A DNA stretch of 48,435 nt from Terriglobia bacterium (lineage in GTDB: Bacteria > Acidobacteriota > Terriglobia > Acidiferrales > UBA7541), in assembly GCA_020073485.1 (NCBI GenBank), contig JAIQFB010000033.1, positions 1 through 48,435 on the forward strand, given 5' to 3'. Shown here one piece after another: positions 17,411-25,639 of the stretch. Both the position numbers and the translations under genes were made by a program. The notes under the pieces were generated by a model that saw nothing but the letters and a program-made list of their open reading frames with translations, did not search any database and was not told where the DNA came from. Position 1 is the first letter of the stretch. Every line of letters begins with the position of its first letter.

Positions 17411-18046
17411 CTACCCGCGCTTCCCCGTCAGCGGCCGCTCCACTCTCGCATCGCTATTCCCCGGCCCAGGCACCGGCTGAATTAATCCCAGCGCGAGTGC
17501 CTTATCCCTGTCCAAAACCGCGTGACACACGCGGCAGACCGCCACGCCCGGCTTTACACGTTCTCCGCACCCGGGACACTCAGCCGCAGGCCCCGGGGTC
17601 GTCGTGAACCATTCCTTCTCCAGCCCCAGGCTAGCCGCCGCGCGCCGCTGCAAATCGTTGATGAACAGATACGAGTGCGAACGTTCCCACTCGCGGTCCG
17701 CCGCGGCCACCAGCGCGCGGTAAAATTGGTCGAGCTTTTCCCGCGCCGCGCCCAACTCCTGCTCGGTGGGCGCGCTCCCCGCGCACACAAAAACTCCCAG
17801 GAAACTCCGCTCGCCCGCGTCGGAATTAATTTCCCGGCAAAGGTCGTCGGCAATTTCCCGCGCCGTGACCGCCAGCGGCAGCGTACGCTTGTCTCCGTAG
17901 TCCATCACCGCCGTACGCGGAGTGACCTGCGTCAGCGCGCAACCTTCTCCCTTAGCGCACCCCGCCACCTGAAACGTCCCGTAGGTCCGATGCGCGGCAT
18001 AGCATTGCTCGGTGATATTTGCGATCACCGCGAGTTCACTGTTCAT
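17411..18046 (-). CDS. Prophage protein with a C-terminal zinc ribbon
   Basis: A 211-residue protein starting at MNSELAVIAN (AGGAG lies ten bases upstream). The N-terminal 150 residues have mixed helix and strand; the C-terminal region has two CxxC pairs, C-P-G-C at about 170 and C-R-V-C at about 184, with a CHAVLDRD extension, forming a four-cysteine zinc ribbon. Another cysteine cluster (CAKGEGC) is near the N-terminus. No enzymatic motif is recognised. It lies between the frameshifted gene and the fibre, and may be a DNA- or RNA-binding or assembly factor. Confidence 0.65.
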   Translation of the reverse strand: MNSELAVIANITEQCYAAHRTYGTFQVAGCAKGEGCALTQVTPRTAVMDYGDKRTLPLAVTAREIADDLCREINSDAGERSFLGVFVCAGSAPTEQELGAAREKLDQFYRALVAAADREWERSHSYLFINDLQRRAAASLGLEKEWFTTTPGPAAECPGCGERVKPGVAVCRVCHAVLDRDKALALGLIQPVPGPGNSDARVERPLTGKRG

Positions 18047-18076
18047 TTCGATCTTCTCCTGTTTTATTCCAAACTT

Positions 18077-18198
18077 ATCCACGGATGCACACAGATGAAC
18101 ACGAATAAAGAAAAGGCAGAGAGGACTTATGATCCGTGCCTCGCTCCTATCTTTTCCTTCCTGTTTTTATCGGTGTTGATCCGTGTTCATCTGTGGAT
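18077..18198. repeat. CCACGGATG-type long inverted repeat
   Basis: ATCCACGGATGCACACAGAT on the left and TTGATCCGTGTTCATCTGTG plus GAT on the right, about 75 bases apart. Confidence 0.75.
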
Positions 18199-18214
18199 TC
18201 CAGAGTTTCCTTGA

Positions 18215-18758
18215 TCATGACAACACCGCCTCGGCGTACGCGTCGTATTCGCGCTCCTCCCGCCGCGTCCGCTCATCGAGCGCTTCCCTGCTCCTGGCGC
18301 GCGAAACCCCGCGGCTCGCTTCGATCGCCCGCGCAATATGCCGCGCCGCCGCCCTCGTCAATTGCACGAATTCCCCGCGCGGCCCCTGCAGCGTGAAGCA
18401 GTGCTCGTAATCCCCGCGCGAAGGATATGGTCCCAGCGCCGCAACGCTGCGCCCATCCGCAATTTCCAACGTTTCCGCGTGCCAAATTTCCGGCGAACCA
18501 TAACTCTCCGGAGGCATCCACTTCTCGATGTGCCACCGGTCGTGCGGCAAATATTTGGGCTCCCGCCGCAGCTCCACCACTTCCCGCAGCAGCGTCCCAT
18601 CCGCCCCGCGATCCTCCCACTTCCCCCCAATCCAGCCGCGACCATCCCCAAACCGCCCGGTAATTCGCGTCCCCAAACCGGTTCACCCCACCAGCGAGCA
18701 ATAGTTCCCGCGCGACCTCCGCAGGCGCTTCGTGTGTTTCTCGGATGACTAAAATCAT
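18215..18758 (-). pseudogene. Prophage gene split by a frameshift
   Basis: The first frame starts at MILVIRETHE (18758) and reads to ANYRAVWGWSRLDWG; the sense then continues in another frame at WIGGKWEDRG and runs to the stop at 18215. The switch lies near 18620 at a run of six G. The joined product is about 180 residues with a Trp-rich middle (DRWHIEKWMPPESYG) and a charged helical end (REALDERTRREEREYDAYAE). No family is recognised. Either the gene is inactivated, the G run is a sequence error, or the run is a programmed slip site; the smooth sense on both sides argues for a single recent event. Confidence 0.6.
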
Positions 18759-18793
18759 TGATTTGAGAAAAATGTGCAGAGATACTGCCGTTC

Positions 18794-19162
18794 ATGGCAT
18801 TCGGTCGCGGTCGGTACAATAAGTGCGATCTTCCCGGCAATGGCAAATGTGCAGGCTGCCGCGGAAGAGGAAAACTGTTGAGTGGCCAGTGCTCCCGCTG
18901 TGCCGGCACCGGCCGATGCGCTAATTGCCAGGGCTCCGGCCGCCGACCGAAAACGTCCGCTTTCCCTAGCGTGAAAGAACTGTATCGCCGGTTGAGTCAA
19001 CTTTTTCAGCCTCACCGCTGTTTGGAGTGCGACGAACCGGGAAACGGCAAGTGCGCAACATGCCACGGACTCGGTATGACGCTAACTGGGAATTGCTCCG
19101 TTTGCGGTGCAACGGGACAATGTGCAATCTGCAAAGGAACGGGAAAGTTGTCTCAAAGATGA
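18794..19162 (+). CDS. Free-standing DnaJ-type zinc-finger protein, internally duplicated
   Basis: A 122-residue protein made of two similar halves. Each holds PGNGKCAxCxGxG, then a CxxCxxTGxC, then CxxCxGxG; four CxxC pairs per protein half-set are visible (CAGCRGRG, CSRCAGTG, CANCQGSG; CATCHGLG, CSVCGATG, CAICKGTG). These are the cysteine-rich zinc-binding repeats of DnaJ, but there is no J domain and no substrate-binding domain, so it cannot be a full co-chaperone. Small proteins of this kind can aid folding or bind RNA. It is on the plus strand in a gap of the minus-strand late genes, between the split gene and the major capsid gene. Confidence 0.7.
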   Translation: MAFGRGRYNKCDLPGNGKCAGCRGRGKLLSGQCSRCAGTGRCANCQGSGRRPKTSAFPSVKELYRRLSQLFQPHRCLECDEPGNGKCATCHGLGMTLTGNCSVCGATGQCAICKGTGKLSQR

Positions 19163-19204
19163 GGGCTGGGGATGCACCGCAGTGCACCCCCAAGCTCGTC
19201 ATGC

Positions 19205-20476
19205 TTAGTACCCGCTCGGCCGCGCCAATGCATCAATGTAGCTGCCGCTGCGCGGAGAGTCATTCCACACCTGGAATCCGGTGTCGAAATAGAAAATGAA
19301 CGACGCCGCAATGCCGCCGCTCGCGCCATAGATCGGGAACACGGTCTGTCCGCCGACCTCGAAGTAGTCGATGTCCTTCATCACCGCGCGTCCCCAGTGC
19401 GACAGATCGAGGAAATCCACGCGGGTCTGATCGGCGTTCACCGAAGACTTGATCGGGATGCCGGACATCGTTTTCTTGCCCGAGAACAGCAGGTCGAGGT
19501 CGTTGGCACGGCTTCCCGCGCCTTCCTTGATCACCTGGCTGATCGTGATGCCCAGATTTTCCCAGGCGTGTTCCTGCTCGACGCTGGTGTAGGCGATGAG
19601 TTTGCCGAGCTGGTTGATGCCCAACGCTTTGCGCACCTTGTTGATCGCCAATCGCACGTGGCCGGGAACCAATGCGGAGTTCGCGGCGTTGACGCGCGGC
19701 GTTTGCAATTGTTGTGGATAGGTGGCCCGGTTCAGGTTCAGCCAGGTTCCGGTGGTGGCGTTGTTCTGGTGGTACTTGATCCCGAACAGCGAGACGGGAT
19801 TGGCGCCTGTCAAACCGTCGTGCACGATCAAGTCGTTGACGGCGGTGCCGCTCGGCACGTTGTCCACCGTGATGGTTTGCGTCGAGGAAATCGGATCGGC
19901 CGCGGTCACGCTGGACACCACGCTGGCCGCGACGTTGCGGTTCGTGGTCAGCGTCGGATCGTAGATCTGGATCGTCTGCCCCACGTACACCAGCGCCGCG
20001 CCCGAGGGAATGGTCATCGTGAACGTATTGCTGTTGATCGCGCTGATCGTTCCCAGCACGCCGTTTCCGCCCGTCTGAATTACTTTGTCGAGGAACGATC
20101 GGAACTGCCGCATGCCGCTGGCGATCTCGCGCTTCACGGCGTTTTCGACGGCCTTTTCCCGGGCATTCGAGGCGTATTCCACGAGCTTCGTGATTTCCAC
20201 CGCGAACCGGAAGAAGATCGGCGAAACCTGTGCGACGTCGTACGTCGAGCCCGTTCCGCGCCCCAGATCGCCGCCATCGGCGCTGTAGCTTCCGGCCTTT
20301 CCGCCGGGAATTAATTGCAAAGGCAGCCGCATATTGCGCGAACTGACCTTTTCCACATCACCGCGTGCCTGGATCATGCTGAGCAGAACATCGTCGCGCT
20401 CGTAGAGCAGGGGCACTTTGTCGCGCACCTTCTCCAGTTGCAACGCGATGGTCTGCGCGTTGTTTTGTGCTGCCAT
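19205..20476 (-). CDS. Major capsid protein
   Basis: A 423-residue protein with a strong ribosome site (AAGGAGCAATC before ATG). Its layout fits an HK97-fold major capsid protein of about P22 size: a helical N-terminus, an extended E-loop-like region (GSYSADGGDLGRGTGSTYD), long axial-domain segments and a C-terminus ending in beta strands. Residues about 138-215 (starting GTISAINSNTFTMTIPSG) form a beta-rich insertion like the I-domain of P22-type coat proteins. The segment SFIFYFDTGFQVWNDSPRSG near the end is characteristic of coat proteins. It follows the scaffold-like gene directly in transcription, the expected order. Identity as coat is confident; the sub-family is inferred. Confidence 0.85.
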   Translation of the reverse strand: MAAQNNAQTIALQLEKVRDKVPLLYERDDVLLSMIQARGDVEKVSSRNMRLPLQLIPGGKAGSYSADGGDLGRGTGSTYDVAQVSPIFFRFAVEITKLVEYASNAREKAVENAVKREIASGMRQFRSFLDKVIQTGGNGVLGTISAINSNTFTMTIPSGAALVYVGQTIQIYDPTLTTNRNVAASVVSSVTAADPISSTQTITVDNVPSGTAVNDLIVHDGLTGANPVSLFGIKYHQNNATTGTWLNLNRATYPQQLQTPRVNAANSALVPGHVRLAINKVRKALGINQLGKLIAYTSVEQEHAWENLGITISQVIKEGAGSRANDLDLLFSGKKTMSGIPIKSSVNADQTRVDFLDLSHWGRAVMKDIDYFEVGGQTVFPIYGASGGIAASFIFYFDTGFQVWNDSPRSGSYIDALARPSGY

Positions 20477-20620
20477 GATTGCTCCTTATGAATGCATGTA
20501 TGAATTGAAATAAAAACCCGCCGCAGTCCGCCATCTTTTTGGCGAACGAAGGCGGGTAACTGCAGGTAGAAAATCGTGACGGGTGGTTCGTGACAGATGA
20601 AAATCGAAATCGCCGGAACG

Positions 20621-20735
20621 ATCCACGGATGCGCACAGATGACCACGACTAAAGGCTGATCGGGACAACACCAAATCAACAACTTCATTTTGTGGTTCTA
20701 GGTTTTATCCGTGTTTATCCGTGTGCATCCGTGGT
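20621..20735. repeat. CCACGGATG-type long inverted repeat
   Basis: ATCCACGGATGCGCACAGAT on the left and TTTATCCGTGTGCATCCGTG on the right. It separates the scaffold-like gene from the capsid gene. Confidence 0.8.
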
Positions 20736-20760
20736 TCCACAATTCTTTTCCGCCAGCGAA

Positions 20761-22146
20761 TCACATCCCTAAAATCTCATCGTCGCTCATCGCCGCGTAA
20801 TTCACCTCGCGCGGAGACATCGCCCGCAGCGGCATCGAATCCAGCGATCCGCCTGGCGCCGCAATATCCACGCGCGCCGCAGCCGCCGCTTGCCGAGCCG
20901 CCTTGTTCCGCGCTGTCCCCAGCACCGAGCTGGTCCATTCCCCAATCACGCGCCGCGCCACGCTGGGCACAAGCTGCTTCGCGCGCCCCGCCAGCAGCGC
21001 AGCCACGCGCTCTTGCTCGCCGCTCCCGAATCGCCGCTCGCGTAACACTTCCCCCACTTGCTCGGAGAGCGAGCGGTCCGCGGCCAGCGCGCGATGCACT
21101 TCGTTGAAAATATCCTCGCCAATGCGCCGCGCCGCTCCGTCAGCCACTCCCTCCGGCAGTACACGAGCCAGCGTCTCGCCGATCGACCCGCGCACGTCTC
21201 GCGCCACCACCTCGTTGGTCGACCGCTCGAAAGACGCATAGGCGGCGGGATCGAACGTCGGTGACTGGCCTGCCCTGAGCCCGCTCTGGGTGGAAGATTG
21301 GTTCTGGTTTTGAATTTGGTTCTGGGTACCTGCCGTCAAGTTATCTCTGCCTACTCCGTCGAAAGTTCCGTTTCTCTGCCCACTGCCTCCTGCTTCCCTG
21401 CCTCCAGAATCCATCCCCGCCAGCACCTTCGCAGCTTCCGCAAACATCGACCGAAACGCCGCCGGATTCGCACGCGCCATCTCCGCCACCACTTCTGATT
21501 GCGCCCGCGCATCCCCCAAAAAAATTGCCGCGTCAATCCGGTCCACCGACTGCGCCGCTTCCTGCATTGACGCCGCACTCTGCCGCAGCGAATCCACTTC
21601 CTGCGCGATTTGCCGCAGCGAACTAACTTCCTGCGCCGCTTCCCGCAGCGCGAGTACCTCCTGCGCGCCCCCCGGCAACAATTCCTTCATCGCCTGCGCC
21701 TCTTCCGCCGAAGAAAACGCCGCGCGAAACGCCTGATGCTCCTGCCAAAGCTGCTGCGCCTCCGCAGCATGTTTCGGATCCGCCGCCACCGCCTGCATCC
21801 AGGCAGGCATCGCGGCACTCGCCGCGGTTTCTTGATCGATCCCCTTAACGTTGTCATTCCGAGGGCGGTCTTTGCCCGAGGAATCCCTCTGCTCGTCCGA
21901 GTTCTCCAGGCCATCGATCGAAGAGAGACTCCTCGCTTCGCTCGGAATGACAACGCGTGAAGGGCTGATCAAATCCCCCACCGAGTCCATCCCCAGAATT
22001 TCCTCATCCGTCATCTGCGACGACGTCGCGCCCGCGCCATTCTCAACGCGCGCAGCCCCAGGCACTTTCGCCGGCACTTCCGGTGCGCCACTTTGCCCCG
22101 CATCCATCCCCGCCCAATCCAAATCCACTTGTGTTCCGCTGCTCAT
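20761..22146 (-). CDS. Scaffold-like protein with terminal repeat motifs
   Basis: A 461-residue protein between portal and capsid genes, where scaffolds usually lie; ribosome site AGGAGTGAAGCA. It is rich in Ala, Gln and Glu with long predicted helices in the middle (AAQEVSSLRQIAQEVDSLRQ). A nine-residue motif occurs twice: MTDEEILGM at 45-53 and MSDDEILGM at the extreme C-terminus; a third copy opens the portal protein. Residues about 63-99 are encoded by an inserted palindromic repeat (21853-21955) and add a charged, Ser/Asp/Arg-rich peptide. A Gly/Asn/Gln low-complexity part lies around 245-290. Scaffolding is inferred from place and helical make-up. Confidence 0.65.
   Translation of the reverse strand: MSSGTQVDLDWAGMDAGQSGAPEVPAKVPGAARVENGAGATSSQMTDEEILGMDSVGDLISPSRVVIPSEARSLSSIDGLENSDEQRDSSGKDRPRNDNVKGIDQETAASAAMPAWMQAVAADPKHAAEAQQLWQEHQAFRAAFSSAEEAQAMKELLPGGAQEVLALREAAQEVSSLRQIAQEVDSLRQSAASMQEAAQSVDRIDAAIFLGDARAQSEVVAEMARANPAAFRSMFAEAAKVLAGMDSGGREAGGSGQRNGTFDGVGRDNLTAGTQNQIQNQNQSSTQSGLRAGQSPTFDPAAYASFERSTNEVVARDVRGSIGETLARVLPEGVADGAARRIGEDIFNEVHRALAADRSLSEQVGEVLRERRFGSGEQERVAALLAGRAKQLVPSVARRVIGEWTSSVLGTARNKAARQAAAAARVDIAAPGGSLDSMPLRAMSPREVNYAAMSDDEILGM
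21853..21955. repeat. CATTCCGAG/GGAATGAC palindromic repeat inside a coding gene
   Basis: CATTCCGAGGGCGGTCTTTG on the left and CTCGCTTCGCTCGGAATGAC on the right frame about 60 bases rich in GAGGAATCCCTC. This unit closely resembles an interspersed repeat known from many environmental genomes (GTCATTCCGAGCGAAGCGAG). Here it lies within the scaffold-like gene without breaking its frame. Confidence 0.75.
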
Positions 22147-22247
22147 TGCTTCACTCCTGGCTACGTAGCATAGAATTCAGTCAGCACCTTTTGTCGCTAG
22201 GAAGATCGACTCCACACAGCCGAACCCCAGACAGGCTGAAGCCCGTC

Positions 22248-24812
22248 CTACTCAGGCTCCGTCGCTTCGACTTTCGACGCAGGCGACGCCTTCGCGCTTG
22301 CAGCAGGAGGCGCCAGCGATTTCGCCGTCGCCAACCCAATCGCCCGCAAATGCGCCTCCGCATGAGCGCGCACATAGGCAAACCCAGCCGGATTTTCCAG
22401 ATGCGCCACCTGCCCCGCATCCGAATTCGCCCACCGACGGCACTCCTCCAATTCCACCACGTGATTGTCAAACAGCAAATCAATCGGAACGGAAGGTTGC
22501 AGGCTGTACGCGTCAGGTTGCAGATTTTCCCCTGCCTCCTGCCTCGTGCCTCCTGCCTCCGCTTTCGTCACAACCGGCGCGCCATGCAGCAGCAAGTCAA
22601 TCTCCCGCAGCTGCTTGTTCCGCGAATCCTCCCCCGGCACCACCAGATCGGAAAGCCCCAGCAGCGATTTCACAAACCCGACATTCGCCGGATCGGAGAG
22701 CGCCTGCTGAATCAGCGGATCGGACGACGCCATTAACTGCTGTATCACCGCGCGCTGCTGCGATTTCAACCGCGGAAACGTCTCATCGCTTTCTGGGTAC
22801 GCCTGAATGTTGCCCTTCAAATCCGCCAATCGGATCCAGCGCGACTCGAATTCTCCGCCCGGCCCCAGCACCGGAATCTCCGCGTCCTCGGGACGATTTT
22901 TCCGGAAGCAATCGACCGACAGCAGCATCACGTCCGCATAAAACGTTTTCAATCGCCGCCACACCAGGCCCAGCCGGCCCAGCGCCTGGTCACGCGCCAT
23001 CGCGTAACCCGACGCCGTCTTCACATTTTCCATTTCTCCGCCAAACACGGCCGGAAAAAGCCCGGTCAAGAATTGCGACACCGGCCCCATCAATTCCTGC
23101 TGGTGCCGCACCAGATCCGGAGGCACCTGCGCCGGAGCGGGCTGAAAAAATCCCGCGGCCAACGGCTGCCCGGGCCGTGAGCGCGCCGGATAATGCGCGG
23201 CCGGCTCAGCGGTTTGATTGGCCAGCGCGTCGAAATCGAGCACTTGCGGATCGGCGTAAATCGGCGGGATGCCGTACTCGTAGGTTTCCGCCTGAATGTT
23301 CGAGAGCGTGTTGTAGCGCTCCTGAATCTGCACCAGCGAATCGCCCACCGACGGCCGGTTCTGCCCGTCGCCCGGCAGCGCATGCATCACGCGCCAGCGG
23401 TCGTCCATCGATTCGTTGCGCGATTCGCAATACGTGTCGCCGGCAAACGCCACGTAGCAGCCGTCGGGAAACAGCGCCAGTAGCGCGTCGCGCACGGATT
23501 TGTCCTCGATCGCGTAAAACGCCCACGGGCGAATCCACGTCCGCGAAAACGTGATCAAATTAAACAGCGCGTCTCCCGGATGCGTCGTCGGCAAACCCTG
23601 CGAGACCGCCACGCGCGTCGCCCGCGCATAAACCTCGTCGGCCGATTGCGGCCCGCCCATTTGAATCTTGTCCGCCGCCAGCGGATAACTCGCCTTCAAC
23701 TTCGCGCGGTGCACCTCCATCGACCACTGGAGATACGGATACTCGTGCATCTCGTTGGCCCACACCGGCGTATTCAGCTCGAGCCCGCCCACCACGGAAA
23801 TCACTTCCTGCCCGTTGGCCACGCGCCTTACACCCGTCACCACCGGCACCGCCACGCGCTCGGCAGGCTTGAAATGTTCCGGCCCCAGCGCGGCGCCGCA
23901 GTTCTTGCACAGCACCGGCGGAAGCAAGCTCGGGGTGACAGGCTTGCCCTGAGCGCCAGCGAAGGTTGATCCGTCCACACCAGCTCCCGGCGCAGCCGGA
24001 TTATTGTAGCTCGGATATCCTGCCTCTTTGCCTCCGGCCTCCGTGCCTCCCGCCTCACTCCCTACTTCCTGCTCCGCCCCGCACTCCGGGCACTTGTACG
24101 CGTCCTCGCCCAACGGCACGTAATGCTCCACAATCACCGGCTCGTCGTGCGAACCAAATCTCTGCGAGTCAGCCACATACCTCACGTACCCGCCGATTTT
24201 TCCGTCCGTCCACAAATAAAACGCCACGCCGGTCAGCAAATGCTGCACGCGATTATTCTGCTCGACGAGTTCGGACACCTGCGAAGCCGCGCGCGCCGTG
24301 GTGATGTCCCCGATCGACTGCGCCGACTGCGGATAAAATCGCGTCGCCGGAACGTCCTGGCTGAGCAGCGAAATAAACGACAGCCCGAACGCCTGGTACA
24401 GATTAGTGACAAACTGGTACCGTGGCATTTCCGCCGCGGCGCTGTCGTCGTAAATTTTCGATTCATACGGCAAATGCCAGGTCATGTCCTGCGGATTCCA
24501 CCAGGCGTACTGCAACCCTTGCCAGAACAGCCGCGCCTGCCGAATCCGCCGGATTTCGTTTCGCCGCGCGACAATCCCCTCTTGCCGGTACTGCACTTCC
24601 AACTCGCGCAGCGCGTTCACCAGGTCCGGCCGCAACTCTTCCAGCCGCTCGTTGTTCGGCCCCAAATTGAGGTGTCGCAGCGTTTCCGCCAGCCCCTCGG
24701 GAATCGCCGGCCGGTTACCATCCTGCGGCGCCACACGCCCGTCGTTCGGCGCCTCCGCCGGTGCAACGCCCAGGATCGCTTCGTCGCTCATATCTGTCCG
24801 CTGATTTGTCAT
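22248..24812 (-). CDS. Portal protein with split zinc ribbon
   Basis: An 854-residue protein, long for a portal and in the range of P22/T7-like ones. The N-terminal 240 residues match portals of short-tailed phages: a helical wing start, the W-rich segment FWQGLQYAWWNPQDMTWHLP and SFISLLSQDVPATRFYPQ. C241-P-E-C244 and C302-K-N-C305 form a zinc ribbon, interrupted by 57 residues of Gly/Glu/Ala/Pro-rich sequence with repeated EAGG. A second EAGG segment lies near residue 750. The portal ring is the dodecameric vertex through which DNA is packed and ejected. The start may be MTNQRTD or the downstream MSDEAIL; neither has a good ribosome site. The gene lies between the 87-residue protein gene and the scaffold gene. 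Confidence 0.8.
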   Translation of the reverse strand: MTNQRTDMSDEAILGVAPAEAPNDGRVAPQDGNRPAIPEGLAETLRHLNLGPNNERLEELRPDLVNALRELEVQYRQEGIVARRNEIRRIRQARLFWQGLQYAWWNPQDMTWHLPYESKIYDDSAAAEMPRYQFVTNLYQAFGLSFISLLSQDVPATRFYPQSAQSIGDITTARAASQVSELVEQNNRVQHLLTGVAFYLWTDGKIGGYVRYVADSQRFGSHDEPVIVEHYVPLGEDAYKCPECGAEQEVGSEAGGTEAGGKEAGYPSYNNPAAPGAGVDGSTFAGAQGKPVTPSLLPPVLCKNCGAALGPEHFKPAERVAVPVVTGVRRVANGQEVISVVGGLELNTPVWANEMHEYPYLQWSMEVHRAKLKASYPLAADKIQMGGPQSADEVYARATRVAVSQGLPTTHPGDALFNLITFSRTWIRPWAFYAIEDKSVRDALLALFPDGCYVAFAGDTYCESRNESMDDRWRVMHALPGDGQNRPSVGDSLVQIQERYNTLSNIQAETYEYGIPPIYADPQVLDFDALANQTAEPAAHYPARSRPGQPLAAGFFQPAPAQVPPDLVRHQQELMGPVSQFLTGLFPAVFGGEMENVKTASGYAMARDQALGRLGLVWRRLKTFYADVMLLSVDCFRKNRPEDAEIPVLGPGGEFESRWIRLADLKGNIQAYPESDETFPRLKSQQRAVIQQLMASSDPLIQQALSDPANVGFVKSLLGLSDLVVPGEDSRNKQLREIDLLLHGAPVVTKAEAGGTRQEAGENLQPDAYSLQPSVPIDLLFDNHVVELEECRRWANSDAGQVAHLENPAGFAYVRAHAEAHLRAIGLATAKSLAPPAASAKASPASKVEATEPE

Positions 24813-24821
24813 GGTTTTTCA

Positions 24822-24848
24822 GTAGGACAGGCTTCAGCCTGTCTGGTT
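24822..24848. repeat. Single GCTTCAGCC unit before the portal gene
   Basis: AGTAGGACAGGCTTCAGCCT plus GTCTGG; a lone arm, with the matching arm at 22229-22251 on the far side of the portal gene (CAGACAGGCTGAAGCC...). The two arms therefore bracket the portal gene. Confidence 0.65.
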
Positions 24849-24931
24849 TTCTGCTTGCTAGGAAAAAAGCTCATCCGGAGCGGAATGTTGTTGAATTTGT
24901 GTTACTGTACGCCGCAAAGGAGGCCCTCCCC

Positions 24932-25180
24932 ATGCATGGAATAATCTGGTGGATCGTAGTAGGCCTGATCGCCGGCTGGCTGGCCGGAAAAGTAATGAAG
25001 GGCGGCGGCTTCGGCGTGCTGATGGACATCGTCCTCGGCATCGTCGGAGCGATCGTCGGAGGATGGGTGTTCGGCCTGCTCGGGATGTTCCAGGGTGCCG
25101 GGCTGATCGGCTCCATCTTCGTCGCATTCGTCGGAGCCGTGATTTTGTTGTGGCTGGTACGGCTGGTCAAGAAGGCTTAG
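24932..25180 (+). CDS. GlsB/YeaQ/YmgE family small membrane protein
   Basis: An 82-residue protein with three membrane helices: IIWWIVVGLIAGWLAGKVM, then VLMDIVLGIVGAIVGGWVF, then GLIGSIFVAFVGAVILLWLV, ending in basic residues. The glycine-rich first helix and the G-x-x-x-D-I-V-L-G-I-V-G-A core are the signature of the family once called transglycosylase-associated proteins. A strong ribosome site (AAAGGAGG) precedes ATG 24932. The family is general-stress linked in many bacteria; its biochemical role is not known. It is on the opposite strand to the late genes and lies in the gap before the portal gene, as a cargo gene would. Confidence 0.9.
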   Translation: MHGIIWWIVVGLIAGWLAGKVMKGGGFGVLMDIVLGIVGAIVGGWVFGLLGMFQGAGLIGSIFVAFVGAVILLWLVRLVKKA

Positions 25181-25312
25181 CGGCAAAAAATACAAAATAG
25201 ATTCCCGCGCCCTATCGGGGCGGATAAAGATCGCAAGTCAGAAGTCGACGACGATACTCTTTGCAGACCCTCTTCGCGCCGGCTGCAGACTCGCGGTGGA
25301 CGTTGAGTTGTG

Positions 25313-25576
25313 CTATTTCTCTCCCGCGGCTTTCCCCGCCGCGATTTCCCTCTCCCGCGCAATCTGCGTCCAGGTGCGCCGCCGCACCGCCGTCATGGCC
25401 ACGCCGCCGCGCCGCGCATCCTCGTCCATCGAAAGCGGAGGAAACCCCGCCGTCCCCAGCAGCGAATTCACCAGCGCGCGATTCTCCGTCCTCAACCGCT
25501 CGACATCCTGCTCCAGCGCCCGCACATACCGGCTCCGCAAATGCAGCGCAAGCCACGAGATCAATTTTTCCCACAT
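25313..25576 (-). CDS. Small coiled-coil prophage protein
   Basis: An 87-residue protein. The first half is amphipathic helix and coiled coil (WLALHLRSRY then LEQDVERLRTENRALVNSL), the second is basic (RRGGVAMTAVRRRTWTQIAR). It lies between the large terminase and the portal. A small terminase subunit is normally upstream of TerL and larger, so I do not assign it; the leucine-rich heptads suggest oligomerisation. Confidence 0.6.
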   Translation of the reverse strand: MWEKLISWLALHLRSRYVRALEQDVERLRTENRALVNSLLGTAGFPPLSMDEDARRGGVAMTAVRRRTWTQIAREREIAAGKAAGEK

Positions 25577-25639
25577 AATATTTGTTTTGTCTCATTCCGA
25601 GATGCTTTTCGCCGGAAGCGCAAACTAAAGTCTGTCCCA

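Noticed and set aside
21853-21955. A CRISPR-like repeat
   Set aside because: It is one inverted pair, not a regularly spaced direct repeat array. No array was seen anywhere in the window.
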